Shown here in pieces: positions 16,073 through 24,895 of a stretch of 38,516 nucleotides of DNA. Source of the DNA: Acidobacteriota bacterium. Its GTDB lineage: Bacteria > Acidobacteriota > Blastocatellia > Pyrinomonadales > Pyrinomonadaceae. Below the pieces are notes generated by a model, which worked only from the letters and a program-made list of their open reading frames with translations, was not told the DNA's origin and did not search any database. The stretch lies in contig QHXS01000052.1 of NCBI GenBank assembly GCA_003223975.1, positions 1 through 38,516 of the forward strand, written 5' to 3'. Numbering within the stretch: position 1 is the stretch's first letter; each line of letters starts with the position of its first letter. The position numbers and the translations under genes were made by a program.

Positions 16073-16483
16073 ATGGACGTTTATCACAAGATCTTGGCAC
16101 GGATCTACAAAGATTCCGCTGGACAAGAGACTGTTCGAGTGGATTTCGGCGAGATCCTTAAGCAAGAGGGTTTTTTCCCGAGCATCGAACAAATTGCCAG
16201 CCACATGATAAAGGAAGGCTGGATAACCGACTCGGACCGGGTGCATCATGTTCAAATAACACATTGGGGCATCGCGGAAGCCAAAAAAGCGGCTAAAGGT
16301 GTTCCGGACAGTTCAAAGGCAATAGAGAAAGATTGCAACGCGCTTGTTTCCCGTGCGAAAGAGATAACTGTAATGAGCGAAGAGTTTGCAGGTGCACCAA
16401 GTAAAAAGAAATTGAACGAGATCGAAAAGAGTATTTCCGAGATAGGTAAGGTGATCGGGCGGTTAAGCGACAATGTGAACTGA
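16073..16483 (+). CDS. Small protein of unknown function, winged-helix-like N-terminus
   Basis: A 136-aa soluble protein. Residues ~1-75 show helix-helix-strand spacing with IKEGWITDSDRVHHVQITHWGIAEAKKA, as in winged-helix domains where a wing precedes a final helix. Residues ~85-135 are charged helix with heptad-like spacing (LNEIEKSISEIGKVIGRLSDNV), probably a coiled coil. I do not recognise a named family. It lies 19 bases after glucokinase on the same strand and before the rimP promoter, so it is probably co-transcribed with glucokinase. A DNA-binding role is inference. Confidence 0.6.
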   Translation: MDVYHKILARIYKDSAGQETVRVDFGEILKQEGFFPSIEQIASHMIKEGWITDSDRVHHVQITHWGIAEAKKAAKGVPDSSKAIEKDCNALVSRAKEITVMSEEFAGAPSKKKLNEIEKSISEIGKVIGRLSDNVN

Positions 16484-16488
16484 TTTGT

Positions 16489-16518
16489 TTGCAATTACGA
16501 ACGATTTCGCGGTAATAT
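16489..16518 (+). promoter_or_regulatory. Sigma-70-type promoter candidate of the rimP-nusA-infB operon
   Basis: TTGCAA (16489-16494; 4 of 6), 18-base spacer, TAATAT (16513-16518; 4 of 6). Transcription would start near 16525, about 64 bases ahead of the rimP ATG, placing the 16546-16570 hairpin inside the leader. Confidence 0.45.
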
Positions 16519-16545
16519 AACAACTTGAAGCGATACGCAGTGCGT

Positions 16546-16577
16546 AAAGTGGGTCTTGTGCCCACTTTTTATTTTGC
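16546..16577 (+). terminator. Attenuator-like intrinsic terminator in the rimP leader
   Basis: AAAGTGGG (16546-16553) pairs perfectly with CCCACTTT (16561-16568), loop of 7, then TTATTTTG. A small TACGCA/TGCGTA palindrome (16540s) precedes it and overlaps the A-rich flank. It lies 21 bases before the rimP start. Similar premature terminators before rimP-nusA have been described in other bacteria (the rimP leader idea), so it may tune operon expression. It could alternatively end the upstream glucokinase transcript. Confidence 0.75.
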
Positions 16578-16588
16578 TTGATAAAGCG

Positions 16589-17074
16589 ATGGATCTTGGT
16601 TTCGTGGATGAGCGTGTTCGAGAAATATCGAAGCTGGTCGCAGAAAAAGGCGGATTCGAATTTGTTCGTTCTGAGGTTGCCGGTACGAAGCGCAATCCGA
16701 TCGTTCGGGTTTTCATTGACAAAGTTGGTGGTGTTTCGGTCGAACATTGCGCCGATGTTTCCCGTGAAATAGAGGCCATTCTGGACGCTGAGGACCTAAT
16801 CCCTTCTAAGTTCGTTTTAGAGGTGTCGTCACCCGGACTTGAACGAGGGCTTTATTCGATCGAGGATTTTCGCAGGTTCTCCGGAAAACTCGTCAAATTG
16901 AAGACCAACACTGAGATTGAAGGTTCGAAAACGATCGTCGGGTATATCAAAAGCATCGATGGTGACTCCGTTGCGCTGGAAGTTCGGGAAGGGAAGAGAG
17001 TTACGGTTCCTTATTCCGAGGTCGCGAAAGCGAATTTGAAGATCGATCTCGACGCGGAATTTCGCAAAAAATAG
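16589..17074 (+). CDS. rimP: Ribosome maturation factor RimP
   Basis: Assembly factor for the 30S subunit, 161 aa from ATG 16589. An earlier in-frame ATG-like start at 16556 falls inside the terminator hairpin and was rejected. The N-terminal domain carries the RimP patterns FEFVRSEVAGTKRNPIVRVFIDK and VSVEHCADVSREIEAILD, then the hallmark FVLEVSSPGLERGL (~residues 83-96). The C-terminal part is the SH3-like barrel (GKLVKLKT..., VTVPYSEVAKANLKID). Its position directly before nusA and infB matches the widely conserved operon. Confidence 0.95.
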   Translation: MDLGFVDERVREISKLVAEKGGFEFVRSEVAGTKRNPIVRVFIDKVGGVSVEHCADVSREIEAILDAEDLIPSKFVLEVSSPGLERGLYSIEDFRRFSGKLVKLKTNTEIEGSKTIVGYIKSIDGDSVALEVREGKRVTVPYSEVAKANLKIDLDAEFRKK

Positions 17075-17094
17075 AAAATAATTGGTTTTGGGTT

Positions 17095-18642
17095 ATGACA
17101 TCAACGATCGGACAGAGTATTGAAGCTCTTTGCAATGAGCAGGGCCTCGACCGCGACATGGTCATCGAAGCGATGAAGGATGCCGTGAAGGCGGCGGCGC
17201 GCAAACAATTTAAGAACCAGGATAAGACGGGCGATAGCATACAGGTTGACTGGAACTCAGAAGAAGGCGACGTCGAGGTCTCGGTCCAGAAGACTATTGT
17301 CGAAGAGGTTGAAAACCCATCGGCGGAATTATCGCTGGTGGAGGCACAAGAACTTGCCGGCGATGACGTTGAAATAGGCGACATGCTGCAGATACCGCTT
17401 CCGCGTGAGGAGATGGGACGAATTGCTGCCCAGACCGCGAAGCAGATTCTGGTGCAAAAGGTCCGCGAGGCGATACGCGAAAAGGTTTACGACGAATACG
17501 TCGATCGCAAAGGCGAGTTGATCAATGGCATGGTCAAAAGATTTGAGCGTGGCGACCTTATTGTCGATCTCGGAAACAATCTTGAAGCGATCCTCCCGAG
17601 AAAAGAGCAGTCGCGCGGCGAAATGTGGAATCAGGGCGAGCGGATCCGCGTCGTCATTACCGATGTTTCAAAAGAACAAAAGGGCCAGCAGATCACCGTT
17701 TCACGTGGCTCGCCTGAGTTGATCAAGCGGTTGTTTGAAATGGAAGTGCCCGAGATCTATGACGAAACCGTCGTGATCAAATCTGCCGTCCGGGAACCGG
17801 GCGACCGTGCGAAAATTGCGGTCTCCTCAAATGAAAAGGACGTCGATCCGGTTGGGGCCTGTGTCGGTATGAAAGGTTCACGAGTCCAGTCGATCATCAA
17901 GGAACTTCGTGGTGAAAAGATCGACATTATCGAGTGGTCGGACGAGCCGTCTGTTTTTGCCGCTAACGCGCTTTCCCCTGCAAAGGTTTCGCAGGTGCGT
18001 ATTACTGACATCGAAAATCGCGGAATGACCGTTATCGTCGGTGAAGATCAGCTTAGCCTTGCGATCGGTAAAAAAGGACAAAATGTCCGACTTGCGACAC
18101 GTCTTGTCGGTTGGGATATCAAGATAGTTAGTGAAGAAGTATTGAAGAAGGAAATTGCTCTTCAAATGGGTCGAATGATCGCATCGGGCGAGGCAGTACC
18201 GATCACGGAACTGGAAGGGGTTACACCGATTCAGGCGGAAGCACTTGCGGAGCACGGAATCGAAGATATAGAGAAACTTGCGGCAACGTCGGTGGACGAT
18301 CTTAGCGAGTATCTAAACGTCAGTTTGGATGAAGCGGAAGGCATTCTTTCATCGGCGCGTACGATCGTGGCGGCAAAAGAAGCTGACGGAGAGGAAAGTA
18401 CCCCGGACCAAGCGGACGTGGAATCGTCGGAAGCGGCAGAGGTCGCTGAGATCGCGGAACCTGTTGCAACGGAGGGAGCGTCCGACCTAAATTCAGACGG
18501 AGAAAATACTGTCAAGGATGATACTTCCGAGGCGGCTAAGGAAGGCGATGCGGTTGCGGAAGCTGCAAGCGAAAGCGACGTAGATACGGGTAGTGACGAG
18601 AATGGCCCAGACAACACTAACGTTGAAGAATCGGCCGCTTGA
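17095..18642 (+). CDS. nusA: Transcription termination/antitermination factor NusA
   Basis: RNA polymerase-binding elongation factor for pausing, termination and rRNA antitermination, 515 aa. Order: polymerase-binding N-terminal domain (~1-125, DRDMVIEAMKDAVKAAARK), S1 domain (~138-203, GELINGMVKRFERGDLIVDLG), KH1 (~205-285, with GACVGMKGSRVQSIIKEL), KH2 (~300-350, SLAIGKKGQNVRLATRL), then one helix-hairpin repeat (LEGVTPIQAEALAEHGIEDIEKL). Residues ~430-515 are an Ala/Glu/Asp/Ser-rich acidic tail, likely disordered, in place of the E. coli-type acidic repeats. No obvious SD precedes ATG 17095; it is 21 bases after rimP. Confidence 0.96.
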   Translation: MTSTIGQSIEALCNEQGLDRDMVIEAMKDAVKAAARKQFKNQDKTGDSIQVDWNSEEGDVEVSVQKTIVEEVENPSAELSLVEAQELAGDDVEIGDMLQIPLPREEMGRIAAQTAKQILVQKVREAIREKVYDEYVDRKGELINGMVKRFERGDLIVDLGNNLEAILPRKEQSRGEMWNQGERIRVVITDVSKEQKGQQITVSRGSPELIKRLFEMEVPEIYDETVVIKSAVREPGDRAKIAVSSNEKDVDPVGACVGMKGSRVQSIIKELRGEKIDIIEWSDEPSVFAANALSPAKVSQVRITDIENRGMTVIVGEDQLSLAIGKKGQNVRLATRLVGWDIKIVSEEVLKKEIALQMGRMIASGEAVPITELEGVTPIQAEALAEHGIEDIEKLAATSVDDLSEYLNVSLDEAEGILSSARTIVAAKEADGEESTPDQADVESSEAAEVAEIAEPVATEGASDLNSDGENTVKDDTSEAAKEGDAVAEAASESDVDTGSDENGPDNTNVEESAA

Positions 18643-18689
18643 AGTGTTAATTTGTTGCGATGAGATGATCGCGTGAGTTTGACGAATTT

Positions 18690-21368
18690 ATGGCAATTGG
18701 TAAGAAGATCCGCGTTTACGACCTTGCGAAAGAAGTAAAGCAGGATACTAAACGCATCATGGAAGACCTTCGGCGTGAAGGAGCTGATATCAGTGTGCCC
18801 TCAAACTCCGTCAGCGCAGAACTCGCGGAGAAGATACGGCTGCGTTATGTGCCAAAGGCCGAGGTCGCACCAAAGCGAACGATCAAAGTTATAAAGGGAT
18901 CAAAGAAGGCCGACGAACCGGCGGAGGTGACTGCGGAGCCGGAAGAAGAGGTTCCTCTCGTTGCAGAACCGACCGAAGAGCCGACGACGATCGAAGAGCT
19001 TCCTTTAACTGCGGATGAACCCAAATCCGTACGAAAGGTGCTAAAAAAGAAGCCCGTTCTTGAGGAGATGCCAGCCGAGGTGCTCTCTGATTCGGAAGGC
19101 CATGAGGCCGTTACCGAGACAGAACCGGCGGAAACGGTCGACCTGCCTTCCGATGCGGAGACGAACGGCGCAGAGACCGCAACATCTGGTGTGACGACCG
19201 GCCGTATCCTCAGACCAAGCGGAACTCAGATCAAACAATTAACCCTCACAAAGGACGCGCTTGAAAAGGGCGTGAAGCCGGGTGAACGGGTTGTCGCTGA
19301 GGCGCCTACCAAAACTGGAAAACTTAATCAGCCGACCTCTGACCGTTTTGGACGGCCGCAATTCAAGGGGACGCCGGGCGAGACCGCCGCACCACAGCTT
19401 ACATATACGCCACCAGCTGATAATCGGCGGCGACCGGGACGTTCCGGCGGCCGCAAAGGTAAAGCGGACGATAAGAGCGGCCGATTTGCCGAGCGAGATC
19501 AAGACGCACCGCGGCTTCGAACGATCGAAGAGCGGATCATGGATCAGGTCGGACCACACGCGGAGGGCGAATTTAAGACGGTTCGTCTGACCGAGGGAGC
19601 GACCGTTCGAGAGTTCGCCGAGGCTATGGGGATAACGCCTCGCGATATTGTCCAGCTCCTGATCAAGAAAGGCGTTTTTGCCACCCTCAATCAGCCCATC
19701 GGCGAGAAAATGGCGACGGAATTCGGAATGGATTTCGGGTATGACGTCAGCTTCGTTCCTTTCGAAGAAATGGTGATCGAAGAGGAATTCGAGGATTTGA
19801 TCGCAGCGGATGCCGACGACGTCGAATTGCCCCGAGCACCCGTGGTTACGGTTATGGGCCACGTCGACCATGGCAAGACGTCATTGCTCGACGCGATCCG
19901 CTCGGCCTCGGTTGCCGAGGGCGAAGCCGGCGGCATCACCCAGCACATTGGCGCCTATAGCGTTCTTGTACCTAATCCGGACAAACCGGGCGAAGAGCGT
20001 CGTGTCGTCTTCCTGGATACTCCGGGCCACGAAGCCTTTACAATGATGCGTGCTCGCGGCGCAAAGGCAACGGATATCGTTATCCTTGTGGTCGCCGCGG
20101 ATGATGGCGTTATGCCGCAAACAGTCGAAGCTGTCGAGCATTCCAAAGCGGCCGGGGTTCCGATGATCGTCGCGATCAATAAGATCGATAAACCGGATGC
20201 GAACCCTGATAAGGTCAAACAAGGATTAGCAGGCCTTGGCTTGCAGCCGACAGACTGGGGTGGAGACGTCGAGATGGTACCGGTTTCCGCGAAGAAACAC
20301 GAAAATCTCGACACTCTTCTTGAGACAGTATTATTGCAGGCAGATATTTTAGAGCTGAAAGCAAGTCCGACGCGTCTTGCTTCGGGCGTCGTCCTGGAAG
20401 CGAAGCTAGATAAAGGCCGAGGCGCCGTCGCCACCGCGCTCGTGCAACAGGGAACCCTTCGTGTAGGCGATCCGTTCATTGTTGGCCAGTTTTATGGCAA
20501 GGTTCGCGCGATGTTCTCTGATCGGGGCGAGATCGTGACCGATGCGCCACCAGCGACACCCGTTGAAATTTTAGGGTTGCAGGGCGTTCCGCAGGCCGGG
20601 GATACTTTTCAGGTAGTTTCCGACATTGATAAGGCTCAAACCATTGCAGGTCAACGGCAGATGCATGCGCGTCAGGCCGCGATGCTTAAGACCACGAAGC
20701 GCGGGATCGAATCGCTCGGACTGGCTGAGATCAAAGAACTGCTTGTAATTCTAAAAGCCGATGTTCAGGGTTCGGTCGAGGTGCTCCGCGGTACTCTTGA
20801 GAAACTTTCGACTGAAAAGGTAAAGGTACGCGTGATACGCGCGGGTGTTGGTGCGATCGCAGAATCTGACGTGCTGCTCGCCTCGGCCACACAGGCCGAT
20901 GATGCTTCGACGGCGGTTGTAATTATTGGATTCAACGTTCGGCCAGAAGCTCGGGTTTCCGATATTGCGAAGCATGAAGATGTAGACATTCGGCTGCATT
21001 CGATCATTTACAAGGTCGAAGAAGAGATCAAGGCCGCTATGATCGGGATGCTCGACGCTATCGAGAAAGAGGTCATTCTCGGCAAAGCAGTTGTGCAGGA
21101 AACGTTCAAAGTTTCGCGAATTGGCACGATCGCCGGCTGCCGCGTCACTGAAGGCGTCATTCGCCGTCAGGCGAAAGCCAGGCTTATACGTGACGGTGTC
21201 GTCATTTGGGATGGAGACATCGCGACGCTCAAACGGTTTAAGGACGATACGAATGAAGTGCGACAAGGGTTCGAGTGCGGTATTAGTCTCGTCAACTTCA
21301 ACGACATTAAGGTCGAGGACGAGATCGAAGCATTCGTTATTGAAAAGATCGCGGCAACGGAGTTGTAA
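18690..21368 (+). CDS. infB: Translation initiation factor IF-2
   Basis: GTPase that places initiator tRNA on the ribosome, 892 aa. It starts with an IF2_N module ([21 protein letters not shown]), then a long acidic/Pro/Lys-rich variable region, and a second IF2_N-like module near 305-355 ([25 protein letters not shown]). The G domain has G1 GHVDHGKT (~390), G3 DTPGHE (~444) and G4 NKID (~497). Domains II, III and IV follow, with the conserved C-terminal [18 protein letters not shown] region. The next gene, rbfA, begins 3 bases after its stop. Confidence 0.97.
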   Translation: MAIGKKIRVYDLAKEVKQDTKRIMEDLRREGADISVPSNSVSAELAEKIRLRYVPKAEVAPKRTIKVIKGSKKADEPAEVTAEPEEEVPLVAEPTEEPTTIEELPLTADEPKSVRKVLKKKPVLEEMPAEVLSDSEGHEAVTETEPAETVDLPSDAETNGAETATSGVTTGRILRPSGTQIKQLTLTKDALEKGVKPGERVVAEAPTKTGKLNQPTSDRFGRPQFKGTPGETAAPQLTYTPPADNRRRPGRSGGRKGKADDKSGRFAERDQDAPRLRTIEERIMDQVGPHAEGEFKTVRLTEGATVREFAEAMGITPRDIVQLLIKKGVFATLNQPIGEKMATEFGMDFGYDVSFVPFEEMVIEEEFEDLIAADADDVELPRAPVVTVMGHVDHGKTSLLDAIRSASVAEGEAGGITQHIGAYSVLVPNPDKPGEERRVVFLDTPGHEAFTMMRARGAKATDIVILVVAADDGVMPQTVEAVEHSKAAGVPMIVAINKIDKPDANPDKVKQGLAGLGLQPTDWGGDVEMVPVSAKKHENLDTLLETVLLQADILELKASPTRLASGVVLEAKLDKGRGAVATALVQQGTLRVGDPFIVGQFYGKVRAMFSDRGEIVTDAPPATPVEILGLQGVPQAGDTFQVVSDIDKAQTIAGQRQMHARQAAMLKTTKRGIESLGLAEIKELLVILKADVQGSVEVLRGTLEKLSTEKVKVRVIRAGVGAIAESDVLLASATQADDASTAVVIIGFNVRPEARVSDIAKHEDVDIRLHSIIYKVEEEIKAAMIGMLDAIEKEVILGKAVVQETFKVSRIGTIAGCRVTEGVIRRQAKARLIRDGVVIWDGDIATLKRFKDDTNEVRQGFECGISLVNFNDIKVEDEIEAFVIEKIAATEL

Positions 21369-21370
21369 TA

Positions 21371-21748
21371 ATGCGGCGTCCGGAAAGGCTCGGCGAAGCC
21401 TTGAAAGCAGAGATCGCCGAGGTCGTCGGATTTGAAATGGACGACCCGAGGCTTGGGTCAATAACTGTCACCGACGTCAGTGTGGCCCAGGACCTTCGCG
21501 ATGCGAAAGTTTACGTCCTTGTAACGGGCGAAGAAAAGGAAGTCGACCAGGCTTTGAAGGCTCTTCGAAATGCCGCAACGTTCGTGCGGCAACAGGTCGC
21601 GATGAATTTAAGTTTACGACACGCGCCGCTTTTGCATTTTGTCCGCGATACGGCCGAAGAAAATGCAGCCAGGGTGGGAGCGATAATCCAGGACCTGACG
21701 AATCGGGGCGAATTTCGAGAAAAGGATCCGGAAGATCCCATCGATTAA
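21371..21748 (+). CDS. rbfA: Ribosome-binding factor A
   Basis: Cold-shock and 30S assembly factor, 125 aa, usual length. Family signatures are RRPERLGEALKAEIAEVVGFEMDDPRLG near the start (DPRLG pattern, ~residues 24-28), VTDVSVAQDLRDAKVYV, then VAMNLSLRHAPLLHFVRDTAEENAARV (LRxxPxLxFxxD pattern, KH-like fold). A two-base gap from infB and 6 bases to the next gene indicate coupled translation. Residues after ~110 form a charged tail. Confidence 0.95.
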   Translation: MRRPERLGEALKAEIAEVVGFEMDDPRLGSITVTDVSVAQDLRDAKVYVLVTGEEKEVDQALKALRNAATFVRQQVAMNLSLRHAPLLHFVRDTAEENAARVGAIIQDLTNRGEFREKDPEDPID

Positions 21749-21754
21749 GGATCT

Positions 21755-22753
21755 TTGTACGTTGAAATGCTAAGTCAAGTAGTAGAGCTGATTGAAAATA
21801 AACAGAAGTTTGGGATCACCACCCATATCAAACCCGACGGTGACGGCGTCGGATCATCTTTAGGCCTTTGCTGGCTGCTTCAATCCCTTGGAAAATCTGC
21901 AGAAGTTATAGTGCACGGAGAAGTGCCGGTGGCATATCGAAGCCTTCCCGGTGCAGAAAATATCCGCGACGTCGAAGCACTAGATGATCAGTACGACGCG
22001 GTATTTGTCATAGAATGCTCCGACCTTGAGCGCCCGGGAATAAAAGGTCTGGACGACGTTTTTACGGTAAACATCGACCATCACGCAACGAGTGCACATT
22101 TCGGCACGATAAACTGGATCGATTCAACAGCGTCGGCTGTTGGCGAAATGATCTATAACCTGTGCAAAGCGATCGGCGGCCGCATAACACGCGAGATCGC
22201 TGAATGCGTTTATATGGCGCTCGTCACAGACACGGGCTCGTTTCATTTTTCAAATACGACGGACCGCACATTAAAGGTGGCTTCCGAATTGGTCAAAGCC
22301 GGTGTAAAACCTGCCGAGGTTTCCGAAGCTGTTTATAACAATTATCCCTGGTCACGTATCGAGCTAATGCGGCAAGTGTTGGAGACCGTCAGGCGGGATG
22401 AATCGGGAAAGGTCGCTTCGATGCGGCAAACTCTTAAGATGCGTGAGATCGCCGGAGCAGTTGACGGTGATAATAACGGCTTTGTAAATATTCCCCTTGC
22501 GGCACGCGAAATTCTTGCAGTCGTTTACATGCGCGAGGTCGGAAAGGATGAATACCGGGTCAGCCTGCGCTCCAAGGGTGATATCAACGTTGCAAAAGTG
22601 GCCGAGAAATTCGGCGGCGGCGGACATCGAAATGCATCCGGCCTGCGTGTCGAAGGAAATTGGGACGAAAAAGAAACGGAACTAGTAAATGCAGTCAGAG
22701 AGGCGGTTGATCGTGCAAGCGCAGATTGGATCACCGACACGCCGAATTCTTAG
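21755..22753 (+). CDS. nrnA: DHH-family nanoRNase/pAp phosphatase (NrnA-like)
   Basis: Manganese-dependent phosphodiesterase that degrades short RNA oligomers and, in many members, 3'-phosphoadenosine 5'-phosphate. Motifs: HIKPDGDGVGSS (~residues 26-37), VIECSDLERPG (~84-94), the DHH triad at 108-110, and the C-terminal DHHA1 motif GGGGHRNASGL (~289-299). A TTG at 21755 has AAGG 5 bases upstream; the ATG at 21767 lacks a near SD. I give the TTG start as likelier (332 aa), but the ATG form (328 aa) is possible. It follows rbfA by 6 bases, a widespread arrangement. Confidence 0.9.
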   Translation: MYVEMLSQVVELIENKQKFGITTHIKPDGDGVGSSLGLCWLLQSLGKSAEVIVHGEVPVAYRSLPGAENIRDVEALDDQYDAVFVIECSDLERPGIKGLDDVFTVNIDHHATSAHFGTINWIDSTASAVGEMIYNLCKAIGGRITREIAECVYMALVTDTGSFHFSNTTDRTLKVASELVKAGVKPAEVSEAVYNNYPWSRIELMRQVLETVRRDESGKVASMRQTLKMREIAGAVDGDNNGFVNIPLAAREILAVVYMREVGKDEYRVSLRSKGDINVAKVAEKFGGGGHRNASGLRVEGNWDEKETELVNAVREAVDRASADWITDTPNS

Positions 22754-22995
22754 CAAATCGCAGCAGCCTTTAAACGCGATTTTGAACCCGGAAATTGCAT
22801 TTTTTGACCCCGGATCCGATCAATTTCGACCGCAAATCGACCGATTTTACCCTTAAATTTGCCTTTTTTCCCAACAATTGGATTTCTTTGACACAGTGAT
22901 CGAAGCCTGAGTGGGGCCGAATCGACACCTGCCGTAACGCGTTCGTTGAAACGGCGTTCGACACCGGTGCCGAAACAGTGGATATTATCTAGCTG
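22754..22995. other. 242-bp gap before cobO with degenerate direct repeats
   Basis: The left half contains TTTTGAACCCGGA and TTTTGACCCCGGA (one mismatch, about 24 bases apart), then looser echoes further right. No ORF with gene-like composition crosses it; a 99-codon minus-strand frame is open but resembles no protein I know. I looked for a cobalamin riboswitch because cobO follows; CACCTGCC near 22928 recalls part of a B12 box, but the other conserved boxes are absent. Confidence 0.4.
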
Positions 22996-23568
22996 ATGCC
23001 TGAAAAGCGATACAAGTGGCGCCGCGAGGATTATCGGGAAAAGACTCACGGTCTTTTGATGGTTAACACGGGCGACGGCAAAGGAAAGACAACCGCGGCG
23101 CTAGGCGTTCTGGTTCGAGCCGCGGGACGCGGGCTTAAATGCTGCATGATCCAATTCATGAAGTCGAAGAATGACCGCTATGGCGAACATGAAGCACTCG
23201 ATAAACTTGGCGTCGAAGTTCACACAATGGGCGACGGATTTACCTGGGATACAAATGACCCCGCGCAAGATATCAAAACAAGCGAAGAGACCTGGGCGAC
23301 GTGTGTCGAGAAATTGCGGAGCGCCGAATACGAACTGTTGGTCTTCGACGAACTTGTATATGTGCTCGATTACAAATTTCTTGATGTAAATGAAGTTCTG
23401 AAAGAGATCAAAACAATTCGTGAAAAACAACCGCACCTACATTTGATCCTGACAGGCCGGAATGCGCCCGCGGAATTGGTCGAGGCGGCCGACCTCGTAA
23501 CAGAGATGCGAGAGGTTAAACATCCGTTTCACGCGGGTATTTACGCGCAGCAGGGAATTGAATTTTAG
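22996..23568 (+). CDS. cobO: Cob(I)yrinic acid a,c-diamide adenosyltransferase
   Basis: Adds the 5'-deoxyadenosyl group of ATP to cob(I)alamin or its precursors (BtuR/CobO/CobP family), 190 aa, normal size. The P-loop GDGKGKTT lies at residues 26-33 after the family signature LLMVNTGDGKGKTTAALG. Later signatures are CCMIQFMKS, WDTNDPAQDI, ELLVFDELVY and LHLILTGRNAPAELVEAADLVTEM. No other cobalamin genes adjoin, so here it may serve salvage. The start is preceded by CTAGCTG, with no strong SD. An array of 7-bp repeats begins at its stop codon. Confidence 0.94.
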   Translation: MPEKRYKWRREDYREKTHGLLMVNTGDGKGKTTAALGVLVRAAGRGLKCCMIQFMKSKNDRYGEHEALDKLGVEVHTMGDGFTWDTNDPAQDIKTSEETWATCVEKLRSAEYELLVFDELVYVLDYKFLDVNEVLKEIKTIREKQPHLHLILTGRNAPAELVEAADLVTEMREVKHPFHAGIYAQQGIEF

Positions 23569-23601
23569 CTATCAGCTGTCAGCTAATAACTTTCAGCTAC
23601 T
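23567..23601. repeat. Degenerate 7-bp tandem repeat (five units)
   Basis: Units AGCTATC, AGCTGTC, AGCTAAT, AACTTTC, AGCTACT run head to tail from the cobO stop codon into the gap before pgpA. Heptamer arrays of this sort occur as short tandem repeats between genes in several phyla; this copy is short and degenerate. It is not CRISPR: units are too short and there are no spacers. Confidence 0.6.
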
Positions 23602-23617
23602 CGATAACAACCCCGCG

Positions 23618-24175
23618 ATGTCGAAAGAACAAGTTGAAAAGCGTAAGCCGAATGGACCTCTCGACTACCTTTCGTTGGGCATTACTACGTTTGGCGTCGG
23701 CTATCTCCCGCTCGCTCCGGGAACGTGGGGCTCATTAGTCGCGGTCGCATTTTACGCAACATTATCTAATGCGTTTGGTTCCTATCGGTATACACCGAGC
23801 CTTGCCCCGCCGGAATCGACCGTTGCCGCGATACACGCCGCGATCATGGTCGCATTCGGAATTTTCATACTAATCGGGATATGGGCGGCAAACCGTTCGA
23901 TCCCGCTGCTTGGAAATTCCGACGCACCGCAGGCGGTTGTGGATGAGGTAATGGGTCAACTGACCGTTTTTCTCTTCATACCATTTACGCGAACCTGGCT
24001 CTTGATCGGTGCAGGCTTCATTCTTTTCCGACTGTTCGATATTTGGAAGCCGTTTCCGGTAAACGAGCTGCAAGAACTCGAAGGCGGCATCGGTGTTTGT
24101 GCTGACGACATTGGCGCGGGGATTTACGCCGGAATTGTTCTCACCGTAATTCACGCGATAAGCTTATACATATGA
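23618..24175 (+). CDS. pgpA: Phosphatidylglycerophosphatase A
   Basis: Membrane lipid phosphatase that makes phosphatidylglycerol, 185 aa. I chose ATG 23618 (MSKEQVEKRK) over a start at 23558, because the latter begins inside cobO and would translate the 7-bp repeats. Signatures in order: GVGYLPLAPGTWGS (~residues 28-41), VVDEVMGQL (~107-115), FRLFDIWKPFPV and GGIGVCADDIGAGIYAG. Four hydrophobic segments fit PgpA topology. The stop overlaps the next start (ATGA at 24172-24175). Confidence 0.93.
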   Translation: MSKEQVEKRKPNGPLDYLSLGITTFGVGYLPLAPGTWGSLVAVAFYATLSNAFGSYRYTPSLAPPESTVAAIHAAIMVAFGIFILIGIWAANRSIPLLGNSDAPQAVVDEVMGQLTVFLFIPFTRTWLLIGAGFILFRLFDIWKPFPVNELQELEGGIGVCADDIGAGIYAGIVLTVIHAISLYI

Positions 24176-24894
24176 TCTTTCATGTTTTGCCAGGAGACTC
24201 ACTGGTCGGCACTTTCGAGCGAGCGAAGATCGACGGCGAGGTCGTCGTTTGCCGCGAAGCTTTTGTGACGGGCGATCTGGACGGCGATAGTTTAGAGGAG
24301 TTTTGGGAAACACGTGCAAATTTTCTGTCCGTTGATCAGGGCAGCGACCCGATAGAATATTACGAAAAGGCGGCACTGGAGCTCGAAAGGCTTTTGGAAG
24401 CAGAACCGACCGACGAAGTAAATCTTTGGTTTGAGTATGAGCTCTTTTGCTCGGTCAATATGTGGTTCTGCCTGGACCTGCTGAAAGTCACAGGCACGAA
24501 ATTGTTTCGCGTTGCTCCGTTGAACACCTCGCCCGATAATGTTTGGGAAGGATTTGGCCAGAATTCTGAAGACGACCTTGTCCAGTGCTACGATGCTCGA
24601 ATTCAATTTTCACAAGAGGATATATCCGTCGGGAGTCAACTTTGGCAAGCATATCGGACCCGGGATATTTCTGCCATACGAACGCTCGGCGCCTATAGAT
24701 CATCATGTTTTCCGTTCCTTAATGAAGTTTGCAATGCCGCCGTCGATATCGACACTCAGCCTATCGAATTCGTCAGGGAATTAAAGGCGAAGGGGCTTAC
24801 CGAACTCGAAACTTTGTTTCCTGAATTCAGAAGAATCGCGGGAGTTTATGGTTTTGGGGATTCACAAGTAGAAAGCCTGATGCGGCACGCTTGA
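24172..24894 (+). CDS. DUF1835-domain protein of unknown function
   Basis: A 240-aa soluble protein. The N-terminus HVLPGDSLVGTFERAKIDGEVVVCREAFVTGD matches the DUF1835 pattern (small beta-alpha domain). The rest is helical with VNLWFEYELFCSVNMWFCLDLL, a stretch typical of these proteins, and ends in a short helical bundle. It is translationally coupled to pgpA by a 4-base overlap, which suggests a functional or at least expression link. Biochemical role is not known. Its TGA is one base from the stop of convergent corA. Confidence 0.75.
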   Translation: MIFHVLPGDSLVGTFERAKIDGEVVVCREAFVTGDLDGDSLEEFWETRANFLSVDQGSDPIEYYEKAALELERLLEAEPTDEVNLWFEYELFCSVNMWFCLDLLKVTGTKLFRVAPLNTSPDNVWEGFGQNSEDDLVQCYDARIQFSQEDISVGSQLWQAYRTRDISAIRTLGAYRSSCFPFLNEVCNAAVDIDTQPIEFVRELKAKGLTELETLFPEFRRIAGVYGFGDSQVESLMRHA

Positions 24895-24895
24895 C

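Noticed and set aside
22754-22995. Cobalamin riboswitch before cobO
   Set aside because: A CACCTGCC fragment resembles part of a B12 box, but the other conserved elements are missing.
23567-23601. CRISPR-like array
   Set aside because: 7-bp head-to-tail units with no spacers.
23558-23617. PgpA start at 23558
   Set aside because: Would translate the 7-bp repeats and overlap cobO.
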